A stretch of 64,000 nt of DNA from contig OY754987.1 in assembly GCA_963576475.1 (NCBI GenBank), positions 6,004,536-6,068,535 of the forward strand, in the 5' to 3' direction. Numbering within the stretch: position 1 is the stretch's first letter; each line of letters opens with the position of its first letter. The notes beneath the pieces are model-generated. The model saw only the letters and a program-made list of their open reading frames with translations. It did no database searches and had not been told where the DNA came from. Of this stretch, positions 1-13,897 are shown piece after piece. A program made the position numbers and the translations under genes. Source of the stretch: Molanna angustata (taxonomy: Eukaryota; Arthropoda; Insecta; Trichoptera; Molannidae).

Positions 1-121
1 TCAACTCAAATGTCAAATTGAACCGACGATGGGGGTAGTATAACACTGGTTCAACTGGACATTTCTCATTTTTGAAGTAGATATTCATAATTTAAATAAT
101 TACTTTTTGTTAAATTATTTA

Positions 122-265
122 ATCAATTAATTAATTAATTAATTAATTCATAGATTCGTTCGTTCGTTCGTTCGTTCGTTCACTCACTCACTCACTCACT
201 CACTCATTCATTCATTCATTCATTCATTCATTCATTCATCATTCATTCATTTATTTATTTATTTG
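122..265. repeat. compound tetranucleotide microsatellite
   Basis: Successive blocks of AATT, CGTT, CACT, CATT and TTTA repeats follow one another without unique sequence between them. Each block differs from the next by one base of the four-base unit, as expected when point changes spread inside a single ATTN array. Confidence 0.9.
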
Positions 266-509
266 TTTATTATTTACAAATAAAATATTAATATTATTTA
301 TAAGGTTAAAAAAACATTGAGTAAACAAAAACCAGATATTGACATGTCATATAATTATTTTTTTTATCAGAATAGGTTAGGTTCCAATAATAATCAAATA
401 ATTAATTTTTTTGAATGTAGGTACTTGGTGAAGAATAATTTCATGTTCAACAGAGATATTTTAAACTTTTGAGCCCGTTCTATGTATAATAATGTATATA
501 TAATAATGA
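266..509. other. AT-rich stretch, nothing recognised
   Basis: AT-rich sequence after the microsatellite. No ORF, no inverted repeat and no match to the repeat families described elsewhere in the window was seen. Confidence 0.5.
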
Positions 510-580
510 ACACTTCCTTGCATTCTGCGCAAATGGCGAGTTTTTGCCATTTGTCAATTCCTTCCAACTAACCATTGATA
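510..580 (-). mobile_element. SINE-2 3' tail relic
   Basis: Read on the minus strand it runs through a TTGGAAG-AATTG block, an ACTCGCCA block with a GCGCA core, and ends GCAAGGAAGTG. The same order is seen at the 3' end of the full SINE-2 at 37283-37478 and at 56935-57000. No tRNA-like head is left here. Confidence 0.5.
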
Positions 581-738
581 GTTATAAAAAATAATTTTAG
601 TTTTTAGTTATGTTAGGGAACTACTGAAATAGTATCTCTTAATCCGAGCTATTTAAATGGATACTAACTTATAACGGTGAAAATGGATTAACACAAGACG
701 TCGAAGACTGTATTTATATATTTTCCATCACTAGGTTT

Positions 739-835
739 CTTTTTACTACTACTCACTATCTCGTGGGTTTATAGTAAGGAGTTATGAATTCGTAAATTTT
801 AAAGTTATTTTTTATTGCAGATTATCAAATGTTTT
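739..835 (+). mobile_element. fragment of DNA element B (5' part)
   Basis: The block with CTCACTA, then AAGGAGTTATGAATTCG and TTTTTATTGCAGATTATCAA, matches the 5' part of the element B copies at 34114-35110 and 3862-4310. Only about 100 bp is kept. The following 836-920 holds the 12-bp palindrome GGATCGCGATCC and an outer ACACAGTC/GACTGTGT inverted repeat. Confidence 0.5.
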
Positions 836-949
836 ACGTGTTAGGAAGCTTGTACACAGTCTATTTGGATCGCGATCCGTGATCAAAATCAATAATCGCG
901 ATACAGATTGACTGTGTATGGGTTGCTTACATCAAAACGTAAACTTTAA

Positions 950-1045
950 GTTGGAAGCGTTCTGGATTTGTAATCCAGGGCTTTGTAATTCACGATGAAC
1001 GCCGATGGACGCAGGTTCGAATCTTGTCTCGACCGATTTCGTTCA
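950..1045 (+). mobile_element. SINE-1 head (tRNA-derived), degenerate
   Basis: It carries an anticodon-arm-like block (CTGGATTTGTAATCCAG), a B-box-like GGTTCGAATCT and the SINE-1 signature CTCGACCGATTTCGTTCAC seen at 31929-32097 and 57059-57228. An extra segment lies between the anticodon arm and the B box, so the tRNA fold is broken. The sequence after 1045 does not match the usual SINE-1 body. Confidence 0.6.
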
Positions 1046-1775
1046 CTTTATTATCTTCTTTCGAGTTCATTTCGAGTCCTTGTCTTCTAGAAACTTCTAG
1101 CTCCAACCTCTCCTGAGATCCTCCAGTTTGGCACATCTAGAAATTCTACCTATTCTTACGTTTTTTTTTGTTGGTTATAATAGGTAAGTTTAACTAGTAC
1201 ATCATGACACGCGTAGGATAAACCAATTTGGTCTTGGTTTGTTTGGGTGCTTTCATTACATATTTGCCTCGCCTTAAACACGTACCTATTTGTATGTGAA
1301 TTTGTTTGTAAATTTAACATGAGTTTGTAAAATGAACTACCTACCGCAACTAACCCATGCGTGCTTCGAAGCAGTACTGCTTCCTATTAGTACACTTATT
1401 TATGGAGTGGAAATTGTAGGTACACTTATTTATGGAGTGGAAATTTCTACTCATTTTTTTATTTCTTTAAAAAAATGGGCAACGTACGAGAAAAACATAA
1501 GCAATCGTAGCTTTATCAGCCCATCATTGCTTTCATGTTAAATGTAGGTATACACTGCTGATACCAAAAAATATTTTTCTGTATTTTAATGTCAGACTTT
1601 AACTACTCACTGTCAGCGCATGCGTCGCTATAAATTCTCCACAACTTTATGAAATAATTATGAATTTGTTTTTTTTTTTAAAGAAAACTCTATGGCGTGG
1701 GGCGGCGTAGCAACAGGCGCTCTACCTTCGAGATCGGCCTTCAATTTGTTGTGAAGTTGTATTTTTCGGAGATTG
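1046..1775. other. no gene seen; short direct repeat
   Basis: Mostly unique AT-rich sequence. A 25-30 bp direct duplication (CTTATTTATGGAGTGGAAAT twice) lies near 1396-1446. The small open frames here have no recognisable domain. Confidence 0.4.
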
Positions 1776-2030
1776 CATCACGCCATCTCCCTCACGGGGT
1801 AGGCAGAGAGAACCGAATGCCACTTATTTCTATCTTGACACACATTTATCGCCTCGTCAACATTCATACATCGTCTTATACATGTTCGTCTACGCTTCTA
1901 ACATTTTCGTCTTTCAAAATACCGTTCACATGGACGTACCATCCCTTCCTTGGGCGGCCCCGACCTCTCATTCCATAATTTTCTTCGTCAGGAGTTCCTC
2001 ATTCATTCTCCCCATGTGGTCAAACCATTA
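1776..2030 (-). mobile_element. LINE-A C-terminal fragment
   Basis: Minus-strand translation across frames gives the end of an RTE-like reverse transcriptase: a GRP-like basic block, then RRTCIRRCMNVDEA and SAYPVREMA before the stop. It matches 29297-29524 and 49938-50825. Frame breaks and the lost upstream part make it a dead fragment. The coding end abuts a CATCACGCCAT block, the LINE-A tail read on the plus strand. Confidence 0.75.
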
Positions 2031-3402
2031 CAAAATTAAAAACTTCACTTAAAAAAAAATTCTTCAATATCTACAAACAATCCGATTCGGGCCCTTAGTG
2101 TACGCTTAAGGTACGCTTATATAAATTATAATAAATATGAAGTACGTAGATTGAATAACTCTCAGCTCGTTTTTTTTCAAAGATAAACAATCCCTGAATT
2201 TATTTTTATGGTGCCCATTGGACTTATTATTGGGCATTTCAGAGGCAACATGTCGTAATTTTATAGTAAATTATACGCCGTACACACAAACTTTCGTTAT
2301 AAAATCCTTTTTTCCATAGTGGAGAGTTACAATTCTGTAAGTAATTTGAATAAGTTTTCTTTTCTATGGTCATTTGACAAGTATGTCAATTTTCTACGAA
2401 TAATTCATGATAATTCATTCGTTTGATTATACCCATAGAAACTACTTACGTATCATAATGATTTTTGTGATGTAGTGCGCCATCTGTGATCAAAACGCCA
2501 TTATTTACATATTTCCACAGCTTACTGGTTTGGTCGGTAAAATGAGAACTTTAGACGGCGGGAAATTTGTTCTGAGTGTCGAGTATAGATGGCGGTAGTA
2601 GCAAAATATTTCGTGTACATCAAATAAATATAATTTTGGTACCCAAATTATTTACGTAATATTATTATCAATAAATTTAAAATTTTGCTGACCAGTACTT
2701 GACAATTAATTTATTTTTATTTATTACAATTCGTTTGTTGAATCTATTTCTAATGAGTTTGATAGAGATAGAAGATATTTGATAAGACCAGTTTCAAAGC
2801 AATTTTATAGCGGATTGAGAGCTTCCTCCTTAGTTGTATTGAAGAAGTAGTGGTCGTTTCGAACCCGGTCGTATCAAATAACCCATTATATAAATAGTAC
2901 TTTAATATGTTAATATAATGTCCCGTTTTTTTAATGCAGTATAATCTCACTAATCCGGCACTAATGAAAGTACAAAAGTATCTATAACCCGATTTCCTCT
3001 CCTTGTTCTTTCCCAATCCTTTGTTTTTGCTATGATTTTTTTGTCTTTTTATCTTAGTGTATGTAGGTAATGTATTTTCTTGTTGTTTTTCCCAATCATT
3101 CCTTATTTTTTTTTGCTTTATAAGGCAATTCATCTTATTTAGAGTCCTTTATGTGTAAATCAGTTTGTCATACTATAGTCTTTGTTAGGAAAAAAATGCC
3201 TTATGACCATTTAAGCTATATAAGCCCCCCAAGTGTAATATATTCGTTTAAAATGTAGGTACAAAATAAACAAGAGTGCCGGATAAGAGGAAAATTAGAA
3301 TAATTGGAATGTAGGTAAAATGCACTAAAAATCATTAATATTAAATTTGTTTATTACAACATTATTAATTTTTTGTTTATTAAAATAATAAAAAGGCTAC
3401 GA
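2031..3402. other. no gene seen, AT-rich
   Basis: Unique AT-rich DNA. The minus-strand frame at 2750-3133 (127 aa) is lysine-rich with no recognisable domain and typical of AT-rich noise. No tandem or inverted repeat stands out. Confidence 0.4.
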
Positions 3403-3724
3403 CTATTTACACGACTCAACCATAGACAAAAACCAAAAATAACCACAGAAAACGCAGATAAATCAAGTTATAAAAATATTTACCTTTGTTTATACTTTGT
3501 TATAATTGTAGATCTCGATGAAAAAAATGATTTATAAAATTAAGTAAATGTAATAAGATGCCAATATTATTTATTTTTTCTTCAAGTTGGTTTCCATGAT
3601 GCATTTATGACCATTGAAAAAATGACAAAGGTAAATATTTTTGTATTTTGATTTATCTGCGCTTTCTATGGTTATAAATGATCTAAAAACATAGACGACG
3701 TCAGAAAATTTGTCGTGTAAATAG
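3403..3724. mobile_element. foldback MITE
   Basis: The terminal inverted repeat CTATTTACACGAC (3403-3415) returns as GTCGTGTAAATAG at 3712-3724. Inside it, roughly 3440-3490 pairs with 3620-3672: both arms contain GCAGATAAATCAA and TATTTACCTTTGT or their complements, with only a few mismatches. The remaining centre is AT-rich with no ORF. This is the usual build of a non-autonomous foldback MITE; the superfamily is not known to me. Confidence 0.7.
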
Positions 3725-3861
3725 ACACTTTTTGGCGGGAAAATGCTTTTTCCGCCAATTCCGGTCGTAAAAATAGTGGCACCGTAATAAAAAACGAATT
3801 AAATTAATATTTTTCCGCCAGTGCCGGAAAAAACTTCGAAACAAGATTTATTTATATTCAT

Positions 3862-4310
3862 CACTACTACAAGGGGTATGAATTCACAATTTTTAAGTTT
3901 ATTTTTTTGCAGATTATCAACTAGTATCATGCTGTGATTATAATATGAAAGTTTCATCACAATGTATTATCTGTGTGGGTGTGCTGTGTATATGTGCTAG
4001 ATTCTTTTAAAATTTTGAAAATTTATATATCTAATACTCGCTTAGACTCCGTTAGATTTTGAAGGATATCTGATCAGTGCTTCTCATTTTTTTTACTGTC
4101 AAATATTTTAAAATGATTCCAAGCTCAGGAAAATTAAAATTTATTTTTTTTATTAACAAATTGCTAAAAAGGCACATCACTTTCATAATATGGCATTGAA
4201 TTATTATCAAGTTTTCATAATAAAATATTTAAGTCAAAGATAATTTAACAAACTCATTTCATGAAAATGCTGAAAAGTTTCCATACAAAATTTGAATACT
4301 GTTGCTTTAA
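3862..4310 (+). mobile_element. DNA element B, partial copy
   Basis: It shares a long ordered series of blocks with 30681-31200 and 34114-35110: GCAGATTATCAACTAGTATC, TTTCATCACAATGTAT, CTGTGTG, CAAGCTCAGGAAA, and a stretch about a 'GGCACATCACTTTCATAA' site. The terminal repeat is missing on the left, and the right end is lost near the AT-rich region at 4310. Confidence 0.65.
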
Positions 4311-4680
4311 CTATTGTAAATAATATATGTATTTATTTTAAAATTGCAAGTATTTGATTACCACATAACAAAATGTAATAAACATAGGTCTGCAATAGAA
4401 TAATAACCAGCTCAATTATGTATGTAGGTATAACATATCACCTTCATCCACTCTTGTCTTCAATTGTTGTAATTATATAAAATGGGTTAAAAGGTTATTT
4501 TTGCAGTTATGTATTTGAACATGGGAAATAATTATTGTTTTTTTAAAATTATTTATCAATTTATAAAATTTACATTACGATCTGTTATTTTTGCACAGAA
4601 CTGTATAAACAGTTTGTCTGTGCAAGCAGTGTCAGTGTAGCTGTCTATTTGAAAGTACCTAGTAACTTTAATTTTTTTTT

Positions 4681-5068
4681 AATGGAAAGCAATTATTGTT
4701 GTAGGTAGGTGTACCTATCTATTTTAAAATGAAAAGCAATTATTGTAGGTAGCTAGGTGTATCTAATATTAAATGGAAAGCAATTATTGCATGTAGGCAA
4801 GTGTATCTATTTTAAAATGAAAAGTAATTATTGTAGGTAGGTGTATCTAAAATAAAATAAGAAAGTAATTTTTGTAGGTAGGTGTATCTATTTTAAGATG
4901 GAAAGCAATTATTGTATGTAGGTAGGTGTATCTATTTAAAAATGGTGTATCTATTTTAAAGCAATTATTTTAGGTGCGTGTCTAGTTTAAAATGGAAAGC
5001 AATTATTGTAGGTATGATGTGTATCTATTCTAGAATGGTAAGTAATTACTGTAGGTACCTATCTATAC
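4681..5068. repeat. 46-bp minisatellite, about 9 units
   Basis: Units read approximately AATGGAAAGCAATTATTG, then TAGGTAGGTGTATCTA, then TTTTAA. Spacing is about 44-50 bp, with small indels in the TAGG block. Units diverge by a few bases each, so the array is not freshly expanded. Confidence 0.85.
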
Positions 5069-5617
5069 TAATTATAATGAAGAACGAGGATTAAAGGATT
5101 TATGAGATGAAAATAAATGATAAATATTTAATAGGAAATAATATTTTCCCTCCTCTTCCATTAGCGCCAATTAGAATACATCTTGTGTAGGTATTATAAT
5201 ATGAGGGGGTGGGTAGGAGTTGTTAGGGAAAAGGGTGAAATATCCCCTTAGGTAGGAACTCGATGATACCTAAATACATTCTCCCTTATAATATAACTTG
5301 AGGCGATAGGGTCACAATCATTTTAATGATTTTTCCACAAATTTATTTATTTGATCATAATATTATAAAGAATGTTTATTAAAGATAACTGCTTCACTAG
5401 ACAGTATAGGTTGCACAGTTATTACATTTTATTCCTATAAAATATATACAAAATATTACACATACATATTATACAGATTAAAATAAAAGTAATATAAAAT
5501 GAACAGCAAGAAAAATAAAAAAATAATAATAAGAATCATTACAATTAAAAAAAATAATAAAAAAAATCACAATAAATTAGGAAATAATTCATATATACCA
5601 CCAAGGCATGAAAAAAA
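5069..5617. other. AT-rich, possible LINE 3' UTR
   Basis: 5380-5600 is A-rich on the plus strand, like the 3' UTRs of minus-strand LINEs elsewhere in the window. It contains AACTGCTTCACTAG, also present at 50918-50932 beside another LINE relic. No coding remnant was seen. Confidence 0.3.
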
Positions 5618-5790
5618 GGCACAATGTGGGGTTACATCACGACAAATGCGTGTGTCCCAACACTCTGGTATCACCTAAAAAGGCACTACTTACATTTAGA
5701 ATGGGTAGTGAACCTCACTGCTGAACTATGTGAAATGTTATTTTTGTCTATTAGCTCTAACGGCTGCCTATTCTGGTTCTCCTATAATAT
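5618..5790 (-). mobile_element. SINE-C, degraded copy
   Basis: ACAATGTGGGGT, ACCTAAAAAGGCACTAC, AATGGGT-GTGAACCTCA and CTGAACTATGTGA occur in the same order as in the copies at 27100-27380 and 51406-51701. Orientation is taken from the copy at 51406, whose tail lies on the left. The element is shortened and lacks the conserved 5' end. Confidence 0.6.
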
Positions 5791-6257
5791 TTCTTCTTCG
5801 TCTTCGTCTCTATTAAGATGTCAATTTTTTTTCATAAAATATCATCAACTATCGAAAGGGAAAAAAATCTAATGTTTACGTATATGCAATTATAAAAATA
5901 TTCGAATGAATCATAAGTTATTGCAGTTTTTGTCTCAACATTTTCAATGGTCACCCTAGTCTCCTCATTCCACCCTTTTCCATCATTGTCTATTAACATA
6001 ATAGTTGTCATAGTCTCCTGCTCCTCCCCCTTTTCCCTCACAACTGTGTAATCCCTATTAGCACCGGTTCTATATCCACCACCCACCCACATTCCTCCCG
6101 CATTCCACACCCCTATCCCATTTCCCGGGCTACACCGTATCACCCTTCAGTCGAGCGAGAGGTGAGCGAACCGACCTCATCGAGAGAGATCATCGGCCTA
6201 ATAAATTTGATAGGGACCAATATTGCATAGTTACTAAATGGTCGATTGGCAGACGAT
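5791..6257. other. unassigned, partly GC-richer
   Basis: Around 5940-6200 the base composition rises above the surrounding DNA, and a 103-codon minus frame crosses it (5832-6143). I do not recognise the product. It lies just 3' of LINE-B, so it may be flanking DNA of the insertion site. Confidence 0.3.
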
Positions 6258-6641
6258 CTAATACTTATAATGAAAATTCTTACTTTCCGTGTCCGGAAGA
6301 CCATCATTTTCGTAGCCCCAATATTCAGCCACCTGGATTCCACTAGTGCTTGCTACCACTGTGTCTTGGTGCGTGCATGTCGCTCCTATCATGAGACATG
6401 ACATTAGGTGTACGTTGTCCTGTCTGGTGCCACACTCGCAGGTGTCTTCCTCTCTGTAATCCCATTTCTCGGGGTCACTGTAACAGCAGGAGACACTCGT
6501 TCTGAGCCCATTGAGCGCTCTCCAGCAGGCCAAGTCAGTAAAAAAGTCGAGATCCGACAACGTATCGCCGAACTTCTCGCCATGTTTACGCCCGTGACGA
6601 CAATTCGTAGTCACTAAGCGCTGTCGAGTTCGTAAATGCAC
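6258..6641 (-). pseudogene. LINE-B reverse transcriptase C-terminus with 3' tail
   Basis: The 127-residue frame ends like many arthropod non-LTR polyproteins: W-R-A-L-N-x-L-R-T (about residues 40-48), then KWDYREEDTCECG and QDNVHLMSC, a Cys/His cluster typical of the post-RT region, then CTHQD and IQVAEYW. The normal stop after the W block is lost, so the frame runs on into the 3' UTR. That UTR carries GATGGTCTTCCGGACACGG followed by AAAGTAAG (plus-strand 6282-6310). The same tail ends SINE-3 at 48116-48272. No RT core is left, so this is a 5'-truncated dead copy. Confidence 0.7.
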
Positions 6642-7376
6642 TTATTAGTATTTGTCGCCGTTAGGCTGGCTTGCGGTACATTTTTGAATTATCATTTATG
6701 GCAATACACAATATTTTCCCCATGATTTGAATAAATGTCAAATTTGTTTACATGAATTTGTTAAATAAATATAATATGGTCATATTTTAAAGCACGAAAG
6801 CAAGTTATAATACGATTAAATTAACTTCTTTTGTGTTTTTATGAATGTTTTGAGAGTAATTTTAAAAATTATTTTTAATTATATTTCGATCAATTTATCA
6901 AGTGTGATGACAGCAGCGTGTTATTTTTTTACTAAAAACTACGCCGAATTTTCTTTTGTTAAGTGTTAAAATACATATGTGATAAAATAGCTTACAAGAA
7001 TACTTTCTCAAAATGAAAAATTATTTCAAATCTATACTTACGGAAAACATTTACGGATGCATAGAATTATAATGTTATAATCTAAGTACGGACGCATATT
7101 TCCAATAAATATATAACCATATAAAACTTTTGTTACGCGGTAATTAGCAATAAATGAATTACGCGGAATATTTAAAGGGTTTGAAGAATCTCTTAAACGG
7201 CGTCGTTTAACCCGTTTATATAATTATTCTCAAAATAAATATGAAATTCGGCATTGTTCGCGTAAAAAATGACATTTAATTCAACATGGCGGCGTTAGAC
7301 GTCTCTCGCCTCGATGTCCACCCAATCTCGCCGTCAAATAAGTGGGCGAGAACGATTCGACGAGTTATCTGCTTAG
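6642..7376. other. no gene seen
   Basis: AT-rich up to about 7190, then somewhat GC-richer to 7376 (for example AACATGGCGGCGTTAGACG). No frame of note and no family match was seen. Confidence 0.4.
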
Positions 7377-7482
7377 TGCAGGCTTAGTGACTACTAAAAC
7401 TGTCAAAATATCGACTAGTCGATATTTTGACAGTTAATATCGACATTTATCGGTCGAGATCTACTTACAGACTTAGCCTGCA
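7377..7482. mobile_element. 106-bp MITE with perfect 38-bp palindrome
   Basis: Ends TGCAGGCTTAGT (7377-7388) and ACTTAGCCTGCA (7471-7482) form an inverted repeat with one mismatch. Inside, 7398-7435 is a perfect 38-bp palindrome centred on ACTAGT between 7416 and 7417. There is no room for a coding sequence. The size and symmetry suggest a minimal hairpin MITE. Confidence 0.6.
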
Positions 7483-7800
7483 TGTTGGATAAGGCAGGTT
7501 ATTTTATTTTACTTTATTCGGCTTATACACAGATGAACAGGTTACATTCATTAAAATATATATGCTAAGTGGTACAATCTATAGCTAGGCCTGCCATCCA
7601 ATTATGTATATCCACTGTTATTTATATGTAACACAGCAGAAGAGAACAAAACATGTAAAGAAATAATTATTAGGAGATGGTTAAGGATAGTAGGATAGGA
7701 AAGTGACGGGGAATGTCAGAGGATAACTAAAAGAGGGAGAGCAAAAGGAGAGTTATGTCCCACTGACGCGTAAAATATGTATCTTATGATATATTTTATT

Positions 7801-7835
7801 TAGATGTAAAAAATAAATGCACTTTCTTACATCTA
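7801..7835. repeat. short hairpin TAGATGTAA / TTACATCTA
   Basis: A 9-bp perfect stem with a 17-bp loop. The right arm with GTATA resembles 56484-56502 and the ends of the MITE at 48321-48640, so it may be a remnant of a related element end. Confidence 0.4.
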
Positions 7836-8383
7836 GTATAACCGATAAACATATTTAAAGTTGAGAAAATAACAAATTTATTACAGTATGAAATATATAA
7901 AAACAACAAAAAACAAGAAAATATTAAAATTTACACAAAAAACAAAGCAAGCATTTTTTCCTTTATGTATTCAACACCTAGGCGACGAAAAGCGGCAAAA
8001 CCAGATGCTTCCTTCACACACTCTTGAAAATAAAAAAAATATGACAGTAAATAAAGATAACATAAAGTGCATGATTGGTGGAAAAGAAGAGGTAACCTCA
8101 AATATTGTTTAAACCCACCTGAAGAAGAAAACGGTAGTTCTTGAAACTAGTTGTGGAATAAAAATAAATAAGCGGAAATAAACAAAGTTATATATTCATT
8201 TTAATATTTTTTTAAAATGAATTTCCACAATGTAAACGCCTCTACCTTAGAATATTTGTCAAATATTGTTATGATCTTATAGATTAAAGGCAGAAAAAAA
8301 CAAGTAGAGTTCAACAGGCAAGAGTTGTTTCAATAAAAAATCTATGATATCAATGTTAGGAAGAACTTGATAAAAACTTTTGT
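7836..8383. other. no gene seen; retroposon-end-like motif
   Basis: AT-rich. Around 8118-8165 the order CCTGAAGAAGAAAACGG, then GAAACTAG, then GGAATAAAAATAAATAA resembles 47607-47670. Both look like the same class of element 3' end, but I cannot name it. Confidence 0.35.
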
Positions 8384-8790
8384 TTGGAGTGTGAGTTGTT
8401 ATATGGCAGCGAAACGTGGACTATCAGCCGGAGAGAATATGAACGTCTGGCTGCATCGAAATGTGGTGCTACAGGCGCATGGCTAGGATCCATTGGTCTG
8501 ACCATATTCCAAATGCAGCAGCATAATACAGCAGCCCGACTGTGGAACGATATTCCGAATTCTGTGTTTCTACCTTCGTACAACCCGAGTCTTTTTAAAA
8601 TCCGAATTAATAAATTCTTTTCTAGATTGCAAACCCCTCCCAACGCTACGTAGTGCGCTTCTTCGGAAGAGTAAAATGGACCCAAATCCTAAAAGCTGGT
8701 GTCCCCTACGTGGACATGTTAAAAAAAAATGACGTGGTACTGAGCAGAGTCGGAGAAACGAGACAATTCCTAAAGGGGTTTGCTTAACAA
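8384..8790 (+). mobile_element. LINE-E relic with a nested LINE fragment
   Basis: The left part reads, across frames, LLYGSETWTISRREYERLA and MWCYRRMARIHWSDH, the signature C-terminal region of RTE-like LINEs. At about 8504 this breaks off into a different LINE end, QHNTAARLWNDIPNSV with a stop at 8650, typical of CR1/L2-type C-termini. That segment ends in an A-run near 8730. LINE-E-like text then resumes with LSRVGETRQFLKGF. The simplest reading is one LINE end inserted into another. All frames are broken. Confidence 0.6.
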
Positions 8791-8927
8791 CGATCCAAAT
8801 AGATAGTCCATAACATCAGGCATCCTGGTCTGCTTGTTACTATCGCCGAAAGAATGACGGAGGGCAGAAACTGTAAAAGTTGCCTCAGAGATACGTGCGT
8901 TGTAGCAGCTACCAAGAGATGGACGAA

Positions 8928-9005
8928 ATCGGTCGAGGCAGGATTCGAACTCGCGACCACTGGATTACAAGCCCAGCGCGCTAGCCGCTCTGCCATCGAC
9001 CCATC
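8928..9005 (-). mobile_element. SINE-1 head (tRNA-Thr-like)
   Basis: On the minus strand: acceptor arm GGGTCGA, A-box-like TGGCAGAGCGG, anticodon stem CTGGG/TCCAG with loop CTTGTAA (anticodon TGT, Thr), and B box GAGTTCGAATCC. Both D-stem strands (GCAG, GCGC) fail to pair fully, and other copies show the same mismatch. That argues for a SINE head and not a working tRNA. The body downstream differs from the copies at 31929 and 57059. Confidence 0.7.
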
Positions 9006-9568
9006 TAACACATTGCAAACCAGCAACATCCACAAAAAAGTCTTTGTAGATAAGAGGGATAGTATTGTCACACCCTAATTTTTAAGCTAAGATAAATCTT
9101 GCTTTGTTTTAAATTTGCCCGGGGCGGATGTCACAAGTTAAAGGTTTTAAAAATAAAGTAAAAAAAAATTAATAAAAATAATAAAGTATATTAAATTGAT
9201 GACTGATGAGAACTCTCCCCTGCGTAGATGTCCAAACTTACCATACGCCGTCTCTCATTTACAGTCCAGGATTCGGATGAATGAGCCTTACATACGTAAG
9301 GTGACTGTGTAATTATTTGTCAAAATAATTACTATGTGTATATATTTCAAAAAAACTCATTACCCTTTGAATAGGTCCTTATTTGAAGATGGAGTAAAAA
9401 TCATTTGTGAATTAATTATTAAAAAAAAATATAAAAGAAACTCAAATGCTTTGTATAGATCTCTGCATTTATTCAGACAATAAAACAAGAAAAGAAAAAC
9501 AGAAAACAACAAGGGAACAACAACAAGATAAAATAAATCAAGGAAAATTATTCAAAATAGAATTCTAA
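9006..9568. other. no gene seen
   Basis: AT-rich with long A-runs. No coding frame and no repeat match were found. Confidence 0.4.
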
Positions 9569-10606
9569 TCCAACTGTCGATTTGTTCAGGAGAACTTTGT
9601 TCTCTTAACATATCGACAATGTATCAAGCCAGAATACGCGAGAATTGTATGGAGAGGTCTACTTTTTTCATGGCTTTTCCAACTTTGAAGTCAAAAAACA
9701 CCAACTTAGAGGCTTCGCAGCATATATGTTCCATACACGGATTTACTCAGAATTCGGAGTAGAACATTTCGTGTGTCTGTGTGTCTGTGTGTGTGTCTGT
9801 GTGTCTGTGTGTCTGTGTGTGTGTGTGTCTGTGTGTCCGTCCCCCCCTTATAACTTTTGATCCGCTCAATTTACAGAGCCTAAAATTTCAGAATATATAA
9901 ACAGTTACAGGCCTACAAAACTTTTATACTCGGAATTTTGAATTTTTGTTTCAGTCAGGGGTTATCAACTTTTGAATTTTTATTTTATTTTTCCATATAT
10001 CTCAGAAACCATAAACGGTAGAACGCTGAAAATTGGTACAAACATAGACAAATACAAAATCTCAAATTAGTTTTTTCAAAAAAATTCCAGGGTTTCTCAA
10101 ACATTTTTTATTAAGAAAAATATTTTTTTTATGATAAATTTATGAGTTTAACTGCCTATATTTCCAAAACTTTTACAATTATCGAAAAAAGCCGAAACAC
10201 CCCAACTAGATAATTTAATTTTCTATAAAAAATATTAACATTGTAGTAGAAGATCTCGATTTTTTTTTAACAATTTTTTTAAAAATTGAATTTAGTGACG
10301 ACATCGCTTCATACATTTTGTATGGCAGTCGCCTATACACAATATGTAAGAAGACTTAATAGTTTGTTACTTCATCTCCAAACATACATACATACCATCA
10401 TGCAATTTGCATATTCTGGGTAGGAAAAAGGATCTTCTTCCATACTATCCTATCTTGACATACATACCTACATATGTTGTATAGAAAACAAAATATCTGA
10501 AAATATTCAATAATTTGTATCTATGGGTTTATAGTTTGGTACATATTCTTCAACTATACATACTATCGCTATCGACAGTTGGATCTCATGTGTTACATGC
10601 AACTAG
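9569..10606 (+). mobile_element. HINE/DINE-1-like non-autonomous Helitron (copy A1)
   Basis: The copy starts TCCAACTGTCGAT and ends with a hairpin and CTAG (10603-10606), flanked by A on the left and T on the right as for Helitrons. The 12-bp subterminal repeat CCAACTGTCGAT recurs inverted at 10572-10583. A 5' hairpin pairs TGTCGATTTGTTCAGGAGAA with an imperfect complement ending ATCGACA. A TG/GTCT microsatellite (about 9770-9840) lies inside, and CATGT-GTT-ACATG forms a stem-loop just before the end. Subterminal inverted repeats, an internal GTCT-type microsatellite and a 3' stem-loop are the known plan of DINE-1/HINE elements. There is no Rep/helicase ORF, so it depends on a helper. Very similar copies lie at 35315-36077, 36078-37107 and 37479-38585. 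Confidence 0.75.
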
Positions 10607-13880
<3,274 letters not shown>

Positions 13881-13897
13881 TACCCGCAACCCCACAT
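13881..13897 (-). other. polypurine-tract position of the LTR element
   Basis: Immediately inside the 3' LTR the minus strand reads GTGGGGTTGCGGGTA and then the LTR start TGTCATG. The G-rich run occupies the place where a plus-strand primer tract is expected. It is interrupted by two T bases, so the assignment rests mainly on position. Confidence 0.5.

Noticed and set aside
2750..3133. 127-aa lysine-rich protein
   Set aside because: Composition follows the local A/T bias. No motif and no conserved block.
8928..9005. tRNA-Thr gene
   Set aside because: The anticodon arm and B box are good, but the D stem cannot pair and the same mismatches occur in other dispersed copies with SINE bodies.
9645..9860. 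small ORF recurring at 35391, 36154 and 37624
   Set aside because: The frame crosses the internal TG/GTCT microsatellite of the Helitron-like repeats. It varies with repeat length and ends differently in each copy.
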